DNA of 64,000 nt from assembly GCA_013178095.1 (NCBI GenBank), contig JABLXK010000004.1, forward strand, positions 1 to 64,000, in the 5' to 3' direction. This DNA comes from Anaerolineae bacterium. GTDB lineage: Bacteria; Chloroflexota; Anaerolineae; Anaerolineales; Anaerolineaceae. A program made the translations under genes and the position numbers. Position 1 is the first letter of the stretch, and each line of letters opens with the position of its first letter. Positions 1 to 7,034 of this stretch are shown here, piece after piece. Below the pieces are notes generated by a model. That model searched no databases and had not been told where the DNA came from. It saw only the letters and a list, made by a program, of their open reading frames with translations.

Positions 1-31
1 CTGTGAAGGTATAATCATTTCGGTGAGTCAT
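1..31 (-). CDS. 5' end of a gene leaving the window, possibly a transposase
   Basis: An ATG on the minus strand at 31-29 is preceded by AGGAG with a 5-nt spacer and stays open to the window edge, giving MTHRNDYTFT. Start and ribosome binding site are seen directly. The ten residues, and a leader of only about 50 bases before the next unrelated gene, recall the N-terminus of IS256-type transposases. That is recollection of a family, not proof. The peptide is too short to settle the identity. Confidence 0.4.
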   Translation of the reverse strand, partial: MTHRNDYTFT

Positions 32-172
32 TTCGTCTCCTATTTTGGTGTGATGACTATGTAGGATACTTCTGACTCACCCCTTTTGTTAAGGTTCTCT
101 ATTTTACAGAAAATATGTTACACCAACGACTCTTCGAGAAAATACTATTTTGCAATAAATTACGGAATCTCC

Positions 173-1456
173 ATGACCCATTATGCCCTGAAATTCGATG
201 ATAAAGAGCTGTTCTTTGAATATGACGCGTCTAATACCTCTGTTTTCCTGCCCAATGAGACAGAATTTAAATCGAATCCCGCTGATTTGATCCAAAACGC
301 CCTGCTTGCACCACTTGGGTTGGATTATTTTGACAATAATGTCCAATTATCCGGAAAAAAGATCGCAATAGCCATCAATGACCAAACCCGTCCCCTACCA
401 CACGCGCAAATTCTGCCGGCGCTATTGGAATTCCTAATTGGAAAAGGCGCAGAAAACGACCTTATTACGTTCTATATTGCCACCGGGACACACCGCAAGC
501 TGAACGAAGAGGAAATTCTCCGCGTCTTACCGGGAAATTTGTCGAAAAAATACCGCGTTCATTGCCATCAATGCGATGATAGCGAAAATCTATCATACCT
601 GGGGACGACTCAACAAGGAACTCCCGTTTACGTGAACCGTGAATATTATCAGTCAGATATAAAGATCGTCGTTGGCAGCATCGAACCCCACCACTTCATG
701 GGATTTTCGGGTGGAATGAAGACAGCCGCCATCGGGTTGACCGGCCGAGAAACCATCCAGCGCAATCACAGCATGCTGCCCGATCCAAATGCGCGCATGG
801 GTCTATACAACGATAATCCTATGCGCATGGACGTGGAAGAAATCGGCCGCATGATAGGCGTGCAATGCGCGTTAAATGTAATTCTGGATGACAATAAACG
901 AATAATTCATGCTTTTTGGGGAGATCCGCAGCGCGTTATGCAAGCCGGAATACCTTTATCCCTGCAAGCCTGCCAGCTTAAAGTCCCGCAGGAAGCCTGC
1001 CAATTCGACCTGGTAATCGCCTCAGCGGGTGGTTTTCCAAAAGACATCAATTTGTATCAATCCCAAAAAGCGCTCACCAATTCCTGCCTGTTCTCAAAAA
1101 ATGGCGGAGTGATTATCCTTGCCGCCGGCTGCCGCGATGGCGCGGGCAATGACAAATTTGCCCAGTACATGCAAGGGAAAACCTCCTGGCAGCAAGTTCT
1201 GGATGATTTCCCTGCGCGGCCATTCGAAATCGGCCCCCATAAGGCTTACCAACTGGCCCAACAGGTGAAGGATCACACCATCATTCTGGTATCGCAGATG
1301 GCGCCTGAGGAGGTCAGGAAATATCTGTTGATCCCCGCCGGCGACATGCAGTCGGCGCTGCAGCTAGCGGCGGGATTCTTGCCGCAGGATTACCGCACTG
1401 CCATCCTGCCCTACGCCACGCACAGCATGCCAATCTTGCCGCGGGAGGGAAAATGA
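173..1456 (+). CDS. LarA-family nickel-pincer racemase/epimerase (DUF2088)
   Basis: 427 aa if started at the ATG at 173 rather than the TTG at 86 in the ORF track. With this start the catalytic residues fall one position from those of Lactiplantibacillus plantarum LarA (H108, H174, K184, H200): H107 in GTHRKL, H173 in EPHHFMGFSGG, K183 in GMKTA and H199 in RNHS. The lysine anchors the nickel pincer nucleotide in LarA, so this protein should be a cofactor-dependent 2-hydroxyacid racemase or epimerase, probably cytoplasmic. The DQTRP motif near residue 70 also fits. No larB, larC or larE is visible nearby. The substrate is not predictable, because LarA homologues act on several hydroxyacids. 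The stop overlaps the next start (ATGA). Confidence 0.85.
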   Translation: MTHYALKFDDKELFFEYDASNTSVFLPNETEFKSNPADLIQNALLAPLGLDYFDNNVQLSGKKIAIAINDQTRPLPHAQILPALLEFLIGKGAENDLITFYIATGTHRKLNEEEILRVLPGNLSKKYRVHCHQCDDSENLSYLGTTQQGTPVYVNREYYQSDIKIVVGSIEPHHFMGFSGGMKTAAIGLTGRETIQRNHSMLPDPNARMGLYNDNPMRMDVEEIGRMIGVQCALNVILDDNKRIIHAFWGDPQRVMQAGIPLSLQACQLKVPQEACQFDLVIASAGGFPKDINLYQSQKALTNSCLFSKNGGVIILAAGCRDGAGNDKFAQYMQGKTSWQQVLDDFPARPFEIGPHKAYQLAQQVKDHTIILVSQMAPEEVRKYLLIPAGDMQSALQLAAGFLPQDYRTAILPYATHSMPILPREGK

Positions 1457-2214
1457 AGGGCCATCACATGCCGGTGTTCCAAAACCCGCAGTTGGAAGGC
1501 AAGTCCATCTATTGGCCGGGAAACGCTACGGGCGTTTTGCTGATCCACGGTTTCACAGCCACAACTGCTGAAGTGCGCTTGCTGGCTGACGCGTTCAAAA
1601 AGCAGGGGTTAACAGTCAGCGCTCCCCTGCTGCCAGGCCATGGGACATCACCGCAAGATATGAATTGCCAGCATTATACTGATTGGATCGCTTGCGTTGA
1701 ATCCGCCTATAAAAAATTGCGCGAAACCTGCAGCAAGGTGATCGCGGGGGGTGAATCCATGGGGGCTGTTTTGACTCTATACCTGGCAAGCGAACATGTC
1801 GAACTGGATGCTCTGCTGATTTATTCACCAGCAATACGAGTCGATAACCTAAAATATGCAAGTATCCTTAAATACCTTTTCCCGATACTTGAAAAATCAA
1901 ATAATGATCCCGACGATACAAGCTGGCAGGGATATACCGTCAATCCCCTGTACGCAGCGGATGAATTGCGAAAGCTGCAGCGGGAGGTGATCGGACGGCT
2001 GAGCGTTATCAAACAACCGGCATTGATCTTGCAAGGAATCTATGATAAAACCATCCACCCTGAAAGCGGCCGGATGATTTACGACGGCATTCAATCGACC
2101 ATCAAACATTTGGAGATCATGCGAGAATCCGGGCACGTCATGCTGTTGGGAAAAGAAAGCGATCATATCATCGGAACAACCATGGGGTTCCTGAAAAGCG
2201 CCGATATCCTTTAG
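1453..2214 (+). CDS. Alpha/beta hydrolase, carboxylesterase-like
   Basis: 253 aa alpha/beta-hydrolase fold. LLIHGFTATTAEV near residue 27 is the HG oxyanion region, GGESMG near residue 97 is the nucleophile elbow with the catalytic serine, LQGIYDKTIHP supplies the acid, and ESGHVML near the end supplies the histidine. Family and length fit monoacylglycerol lipases or carboxylesterases of the Est30 type, acting on short acyl esters in the cytoplasm. No signal peptide is present. It overlaps the LarA-like gene by 4 bases (ATGA), so the two are translationally coupled. A joint role on a hydroxyacid ester is possible but only inferred. Confidence 0.85.
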   Translation: MKGHHMPVFQNPQLEGKSIYWPGNATGVLLIHGFTATTAEVRLLADAFKKQGLTVSAPLLPGHGTSPQDMNCQHYTDWIACVESAYKKLRETCSKVIAGGESMGAVLTLYLASEHVELDALLIYSPAIRVDNLKYASILKYLFPILEKSNNDPDDTSWQGYTVNPLYAADELRKLQREVIGRLSVIKQPALILQGIYDKTIHPESGRMIYDGIQSTIKHLEIMRESGHVMLLGKESDHIIGTTMGFLKSADIL

Positions 2215-2227
2215 ACTTTGAAAGGGT

Positions 2228-2233
2228 TATAAT
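2228..2233 (+). promoter_or_regulatory. Candidate -10 element before asp23-nusB
   Basis: A perfect TATAAT lies in the short gap between the hydrolase stop and the Asp23 gene. No good -35 is seen at 17 bases, so this is only a candidate promoter separating the asp23-nusB pair from the upstream operon. Confidence 0.35.
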
Positions 2234-2268
2234 TTTAGTTACAAGCGAGATTTTTAATGGAGAATAAA

Positions 2269-2625
2269 ATGGAAGAATATCCCGAAACCAAAGGCAAAAC
2301 CACCATCGACCCCGGTGTTCTGATCAAGATTGCCAAATTGACTACCATGAGCGTACCCGGAGTCAGCCGCATGGCACCTGGTTTGCACACGGTGGATAAC
2401 CTGGTTAAGAAAAATTATTCTCAGGGTGTTCGGATTGAGGTCGAAAACAACACCGTGTATGCCGAGTTATACGTGGTTTTGCGCAACGATACCGACTTGT
2501 TTAAAACCGGCCAGACTATCCAGCGCAAAGTCAGCCGCGCGATCACGGAAATGGTTGGGATGGACGTGGGCCAAATCAACGTCCACATCGAAGATATCGA
2601 TTACGCAGAACCGGAAGCAGCTTAA
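2269..2625 (+). CDS. Asp23/Gls24 family protein (YqhY-like)
   Basis: 118 aa from the ATG at 2269, which has GGAG six bases upstream; the ORF track's ATG at 2257 has no clear ribosome binding site. The family signature is visible in the N-terminal stretch ending PGVSRMAPG, the middle VYAELYVVLR strand and the C-terminal VGMDVGQINVHIEDI. DUF322/Asp23 proteins of Gram-positive bacteria bind membrane or cell-envelope partners and influence lipid and envelope homeostasis; the molecular role is poorly known. Placement directly before nusB matches yqhY-nusB of Bacillus subtilis. A second paralogue sits at 43.2 kb. Confidence 0.88.
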   Translation: MEEYPETKGKTTIDPGVLIKIAKLTTMSVPGVSRMAPGLHTVDNLVKKNYSQGVRIEVENNTVYAELYVVLRNDTDLFKTGQTIQRKVSRAITEMVGMDVGQINVHIEDIDYAEPEAA

Positions 2626-2634
2626 TATTTAAAT

Positions 2635-3072
2635 ATGAAATCTCGCACCCAGGCACGGGCGGTAGCACTGCAAGCTCTATACGAGTACGATCTATCCCAC
2701 CACCCGGTTGGGATTATTTTGAACAACCGTTTTCAGGAAGAAGAGCTGGAAGAAAAAACGCGCCAATTCTCACAGGAAATCGTCCTGGGTGTTTTTCCGA
2801 TCATCGATAAACTGGACCATATTATTGCCAGTTACGCGCCTGAATGGCCGCTGGATCAGGTGGCTTCAATCGACCGAAATATCATCCGCATTGCCCTTTG
2901 GGAATTCGCCGTGGGAAAGATCACCCCGGTAAAAGTAGCGATCAACGAAGCGGTGGAACTGGCGAAAGTATACGGCTCGGATAGCACGCCGCGCTTCATC
3001 AACGGCGTGTTGGGAAGCCTGGTAGCTAAATATGATGAATATCGAGTGGAAATCGAGACTCTTTCTAAATAA
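2635..3072 (+). CDS. nusB: Transcription antitermination factor NusB
   Basis: 145 aa all-alpha RNA-binding protein, the usual length for the family. Recognisable motifs are the N-terminal RTQARAVALQALYEYD, the middle ASIDRNIIRIALWE and the C-terminal INEAVELAKVYGSDSTPRFINGVLG. NusB with NusE (S10) binds the boxA element of rRNA leaders and supports processive antitermination by RNA polymerase. It starts 9 bases after the Asp23 gene, an arrangement shared with Firmicutes. The lipoprotein gene starts 15 bases downstream and may be read through. Confidence 0.96.
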   Translation: MKSRTQARAVALQALYEYDLSHHPVGIILNNRFQEEELEEKTRQFSQEIVLGVFPIIDKLDHIIASYAPEWPLDQVASIDRNIIRIALWEFAVGKITPVKVAINEAVELAKVYGSDSTPRFINGVLGSLVAKYDEYRVEIETLSK

Positions 3073-3087
3073 GCGGGCAACAATCCT

Positions 3088-5517
3088 ATGCAAAAAATCC
3101 AAAAATCCCTCGCGATCCTCCTGTGCGGTTTGTTCTTGCTGACTGCGCTGGTTTCATGCGAAGTTTTTTCCACCGGCGCTGAAACGCAGCAGAAAACGAC
3201 GCTGGCGGAAACCGTTTTTGAAGTGACATTAAGCGAACCGGTCAACGAGAATGAAAGCCTCTATCTGGAAATTCTCGATGAGGTAACCGGGATTGCTTTG
3301 AATCCTACCCGCTACGCAATGGAAGCCAAAGACAATCTTTCGTATTTCGTACGAATCCCATTGACGATCGGCTCGCTGCAAAAATACCGCTACGTGCGAC
3401 AGGGAACGGACGTCAATCTCATTGAACGGGATACCTTTGGCAACGTCGTTCAGTATCGTCTGGCTGCAATTAAGAAACCGGCAGTGATAAAAGATCTGAT
3501 AGCCGGGTGGGAGGAAAAAGCCTATGCGGGAAAGACCGGCGAAATCAGCGGATACGTATACGATCAAAAAACCGAAGCCCCTCTGGGCGAGATCATGATT
3601 TGCCTCAATGGGCTGCGAACGTTTTCCTCTTCAGATGGCTATTTTGAATTAAAAAATGTACCGCTGGGTGAATTCAACCTGGTAGCTTATCATCCGGACG
3701 GGAAATACAAGGTTTTCCAGCAAGGCGCAGTGATCGCCGAAAATTCGGTCACACCGGCCTCGTTCGGCATTGAACCGGCAAAGTTCGTCAAGGTAACCTT
3801 CGTGGCTACGCCTCCCGCCGGCCAAACCACCAGCGGTACGCTGCGTTTCATCAGCAACCTGTATTCGCAAGGCAACACGCTCAACGAAAACTCCGGCGGT
3901 GTCAGCGTGCTGGCTTCCCAGGCGCCGGCCATGGCGCTGCAAAGCAATGGAACATATACTCTTACTTTAGAAATCCCTGAAGGTTTCGATCTGCAATATA
4001 AATATTCCCTCGGCGATGGATTCCTGAACGCCGAACGCTACCAGGATGGAAGCTACCGCATCCGTCAATTGCTGGTTCCGGGACACGACCTGAAAGTCAA
4101 GAACAGCATCGAAACCTGGTTTTCCAGCGGCAGCAACGCGGTCACCTTCAACCTAACCGTGCCGGAAAATACACCCGCCAACGACCAAATTTCCATACAA
4201 TTTAATCCATTCGTATGGATGGAGCCGATCCCCATGCAGCAAGTTTCAGGGAATAAATGGACTTTCACGCTTTACAACCCGCAAGAATACCTGAACGGCG
4301 CTCAATTTCGTTTCTGCCGGAACGCGCAATGCGGACTGGCGGACGACGTACTGACTACAGGCCCTACCGCGCCGGGATACATTCTCAACCTGGAAGACAC
4401 CGCAGGGCAATCGATCAATTATGCGCTTGAAAAGTGGGCTGGATTAACGCAAAGTGCTTATACGTTTAAACCGGTCAGCATCCCGGCTAACAACATTTAC
4501 ATCAAGGCCATTGAATTATCTAAAAAATTCAGCAAGAAAGACATGGCGTATTTCGACTGGGGAATCGTGAATGCGGCGGTAAACGGCGCAAACATGCTGA
4601 TGATCACGCCAACCTGGACTTTTCCAGCTGCCTCCAACGCGGGCATCAGCCTGCGCCCCGGCAGCGATCTGATGCAGCCTGATCTGGACGAAATCCTGGC
4701 TTTTACCAAGGAAACCAATTTAACCCCGGCCCTCTATCCGCAGCCGCGTTTCACCTCCGGATCGGATGAATATTGGTATCAAGTAGAGCGCAGTTACAAC
4801 TGGTGGGTGGATTGGTTCCAGCATTATGAACGGTTTATCCTGCATTACGCCGATTATGCGGAGTTGAATGGCATCCAGACCCTGGTTATCGGCGGCAGCA
4901 CTGTTTCCCCCGCTTTTCCGGAAGGTAAATTGGCAAACGGCAATGCCTCCAACAGCCCGTTTGACGCGGAAGACTTGTGGAGCGCGTTGATCCAAAAAGT
5001 CCGCTCGCGTTTCACCGGACAGTTATTTTTTGCGCTGCCCTACTCTTCTAACCTGAGCACTTCGTACGGATTTATTGAGGAAGTCGATGCCGTATATGTG
5101 GAAATGAACGCGGCGTTGACCACTTCGGAAAGCCCCAGTGTGGGCGAACTCAGGGAACGCTTTTCCGCAATCCTGGACGACGACATTTATAATCTATACG
5201 CAACGTATCGGAAACCGCTGATCCTGGCTCTCAATTATGCGTCGATCGACGGCAGCGCATCCAACTGCCTCAACTTCAGCAATTCATGCGAAAAATCTAT
5301 TCGTTCCGAATCCAACCCATACAGCGGGACGGACCTGGAGGAACAAGCCTTGGTTTACCAGGCCATCATCGGAGAAGCAGTGCAGCGGGATTGGATTTAC
5401 GGTCTGGTTTCACAAGGGTACAATCCCAGCGTCCTGGTAGAAGATCATTCCTGGTCGACATATGGCAAACCGGCTGGTGTGGTGCTCTCGCATTATTTCA
5501 ACTCACTGGTGCGCTAG
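3088..5517 (+). CDS. Large lipoprotein with a glycosidase-like TIM-barrel domain
   Basis: 809 aa. A signal peptide ends in a lipobox (LVSC, Cys24), predicting a lipid-anchored surface protein. Residues about 150-215 read as a carboxypeptidase-regulatory-like beta sandwich (GEISGYVYDQKTEAPLG). Two further beta-rich segments follow, possibly carbohydrate-binding modules. From about residue 465 the sequence resembles a GH5/GH113-type barrel: MAYFDWGIVNAAVNGANMLM, TPALYPQPRF, and RFILHYADYAELNGIQTLVI. I cannot assign two catalytic carboxylates with confidence. Family membership is inferred by eye. It follows nusB closely and ends at a strong terminator. The substrate is unknown, presumably polysaccharide or peptidoglycan sugars. 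Confidence 0.7.
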   Translation: MQKIQKSLAILLCGLFLLTALVSCEVFSTGAETQQKTTLAETVFEVTLSEPVNENESLYLEILDEVTGIALNPTRYAMEAKDNLSYFVRIPLTIGSLQKYRYVRQGTDVNLIERDTFGNVVQYRLAAIKKPAVIKDLIAGWEEKAYAGKTGEISGYVYDQKTEAPLGEIMICLNGLRTFSSSDGYFELKNVPLGEFNLVAYHPDGKYKVFQQGAVIAENSVTPASFGIEPAKFVKVTFVATPPAGQTTSGTLRFISNLYSQGNTLNENSGGVSVLASQAPAMALQSNGTYTLTLEIPEGFDLQYKYSLGDGFLNAERYQDGSYRIRQLLVPGHDLKVKNSIETWFSSGSNAVTFNLTVPENTPANDQISIQFNPFVWMEPIPMQQVSGNKWTFTLYNPQEYLNGAQFRFCRNAQCGLADDVLTTGPTAPGYILNLEDTAGQSINYALEKWAGLTQSAYTFKPVSIPANNIYIKAIELSKKFSKKDMAYFDWGIVNAAVNGANMLMITPTWTFPAASNAGISLRPGSDLMQPDLDEILAFTKETNLTPALYPQPRFTSGSDEYWYQVERSYNWWVDWFQHYERFILHYADYAELNGIQTLVIGGSTVSPAFPEGKLANGNASNSPFDAEDLWSALIQKVRSRFTGQLFFALPYSSNLSTSYGFIEEVDAVYVEMNAALTTSESPSVGELRERFSAILDDDIYNLYATYRKPLILALNYASIDGSASNCLNFSNSCEKSIRSESNPYSGTDLEEQALVYQAIIGEAVQRDWIYGLVSQGYNPSVLVEDHSWSTYGKPAGVVLSHYFNSLVR

Positions 5518-5540
5518 AGCGATATCATCATCAATATAAA

Positions 5541-5578
5541 ATACCGTTTGCAGCAAACACGGCAAACGGTATTTTTTT
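5541..5578. terminator. Rho-independent terminator between convergent genes
   Basis: The stem ATACCGTTTGC / GCAAACGGTAT with a 10-base loop is followed by seven T. It is preceded by AAAA, so it can work in both directions for the convergent lipoprotein and MFS genes. Confidence 0.9.
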
Positions 5579-5611
5579 AATTGTGATTTTACGCTTTTCT
5601 GCAGGTTTATC

Positions 5612-6916
5612 TTAACCTTTGGATAACCCTGCGCGTTTACCAAGTTCCGCGTGTAAATCATCGATGTCACCGGTGATGGTCCGGGACATTATCATGTAGA
5701 AAATCCCGCACAAAATCCAGGCGCTGATGCAGATGATCAGGATGGCTGAGCCGCGCGGGCTGGGATTTTGGCTGTTGCGCAGCGAATCAGCCAGGATGCC
5801 GGTTATGAGAGGCGAAAGCGCTGCACCGCTGGATTCGATAAAATACTGGATAGCTATGGCGGTGCTGCGGATTTCGGGCAGCACGATGTCGTTCACTGTG
5901 GAAGTCACATTGGGTGAGGACATCGGGATGAACAAGGCCGTTGCACCAAGACCAATCCCGAACAACAGGCGGGCGCTGGTGGGAATGTTCATGGTAATAA
6001 AGAGCAGCAAAGCGCCGGTCAGCACACCCGTCAAGGCTACCATTACCCGCCCTTTCTTGCTCTTTTTAAAGAAATGGTCTCCCAGCGCCCCGCCGATCGG
6101 ATATCCCAGTGCCAGGATAATCACGGCAGGCGCCATGGTCATCAGCACTTCCGATTCAAGATAACCACGCTCCTCAGAAAGATAAATGAAAATAAAAGCG
6201 ATGATTGTATTCCATGGAAACACACCAAAAAATCCCTGCAGGAACAATAAAACCAGGCTTTTCTTTTTGAAAACGTCTTTTACTTTTGACCATTCAAAGC
6301 GGAAATTGGTGATCTGCTCAACATTTTCGAATTCCGGCTCGCTGGTTCCGCGCGGAACGTCTTTCACGCCGAAAAACATCACGATCGCCAGCAAAATACC
6401 CAAACTACCGGTGATGAAGAAGATATTTCTCCACCCGAGCGACACGGCAATGGTGGTAGCCAACACCAGCCCGATCAGATATCCCAACGGCTGCGTAAGC
6501 TGTAAAAAACCGTAAATTTTGCCGCGCGTTCTGGGCGGGAAATAATCCGCGATCAGGCTGTATAAACCGGGATAGCTGGAATCATCGATCCCGGTGGAGG
6601 CGCGGGTGACCAAAAACGCCCGGTAACTGGGGACAATGGCGCTCAACCAGGTGGTGGAACCCCAAATGAAAGCTGCCAGCGAGAGGAGCTTTCCCCTGGA
6701 AAAACGGTCGTACAAATAACCCCAGAGCGGATAGCACACCGAACCCACAATCAGGGCGGCGGTGGAAATGGCGCCCCATTGGGTATCGCTCAGGTTCCAT
6801 TCTTTATAAATTTGGGTTGCCAAAGGATTAATCAGCAATTTGTCGGTTTGATGCAGCAGCATAAAGAAAAAGAAAATGGACAAGATCACCCAGCGGTATT
6901 TGTTGGCTTGCTTCAT
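5612..6916 (-). CDS. MFS transporter
   Basis: 434 aa integral membrane protein with about 12 hydrophobic segments. The cytoplasmic loop after helix 2 reads YDRFSRGKLL, close to the major-facilitator signature, and loop 8-9 carries FFKKSKKGR. The fold resembles the anion:cation symporter or sugar-phosphate-type members, with TRASTGIDDSSYPGLYSLIADYF marking the helix 4-5 region. The substrate cannot be read from sequence. The ATG is preceded by GGAGGATTTT, an excellent ribosome binding site. The gene stands alone, diverging from mrfA, with its own promoter. Confidence 0.85.
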   Translation of the reverse strand: MKQANKYRWVILSIFFFFMLLHQTDKLLINPLATQIYKEWNLSDTQWGAISTAALIVGSVCYPLWGYLYDRFSRGKLLSLAAFIWGSTTWLSAIVPSYRAFLVTRASTGIDDSSYPGLYSLIADYFPPRTRGKIYGFLQLTQPLGYLIGLVLATTIAVSLGWRNIFFITGSLGILLAIVMFFGVKDVPRGTSEPEFENVEQITNFRFEWSKVKDVFKKKSLVLLFLQGFFGVFPWNTIIAFIFIYLSEERGYLESEVLMTMAPAVIILALGYPIGGALGDHFFKKSKKGRVMVALTGVLTGALLLFITMNIPTSARLLFGIGLGATALFIPMSSPNVTSTVNDIVLPEIRSTAIAIQYFIESSGAALSPLITGILADSLRNSQNPSPRGSAILIICISAWILCGIFYMIMSRTITGDIDDLHAELGKRAGLSKG

Positions 6917-6973
6917 AAAATCCTCCTGATCAAGTAAGGTGATTTGGGTGGTAAAAACATAACAATTTCGCTA

Positions 6974-7002
6974 ATTATATAGAATAAAGCCGCGAATACC
7001 AA
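6974..7002 (-). promoter_or_regulatory. Sigma-70-type promoter of the MFS gene
   Basis: On the minus strand TTGGTA (7002-6997) and TATAAT (6979-6974) are separated by 17 bases. Transcription would start near 6967, leaving a leader of about 50 bases with a GGAGG site. Confidence 0.6.
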
Positions 7003-7021
7003 TATTTTTTCGATTATCATT

Positions 7022-7027
7022 TATTAT
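7022..7027 (+). promoter_or_regulatory. Candidate -10 box 7 bases before the mrfA start codon
   Basis: TATTAT at 7022-7027 is followed by seven bases and then the ATG of the helicase gene, and no Shine-Dalgarno is present. The spacing predicts a leaderless transcript. No convincing -35 is visible. Confidence 0.4.
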
Positions 7028-7034
7028 AGAAAAT

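Noticed and set aside
86-172. Upstream TTG start of the LarA-like gene
   Set aside because: Starting at 173 puts all four catalytic residues one position from the characterised LarA; the extra 29 residues have no such support.
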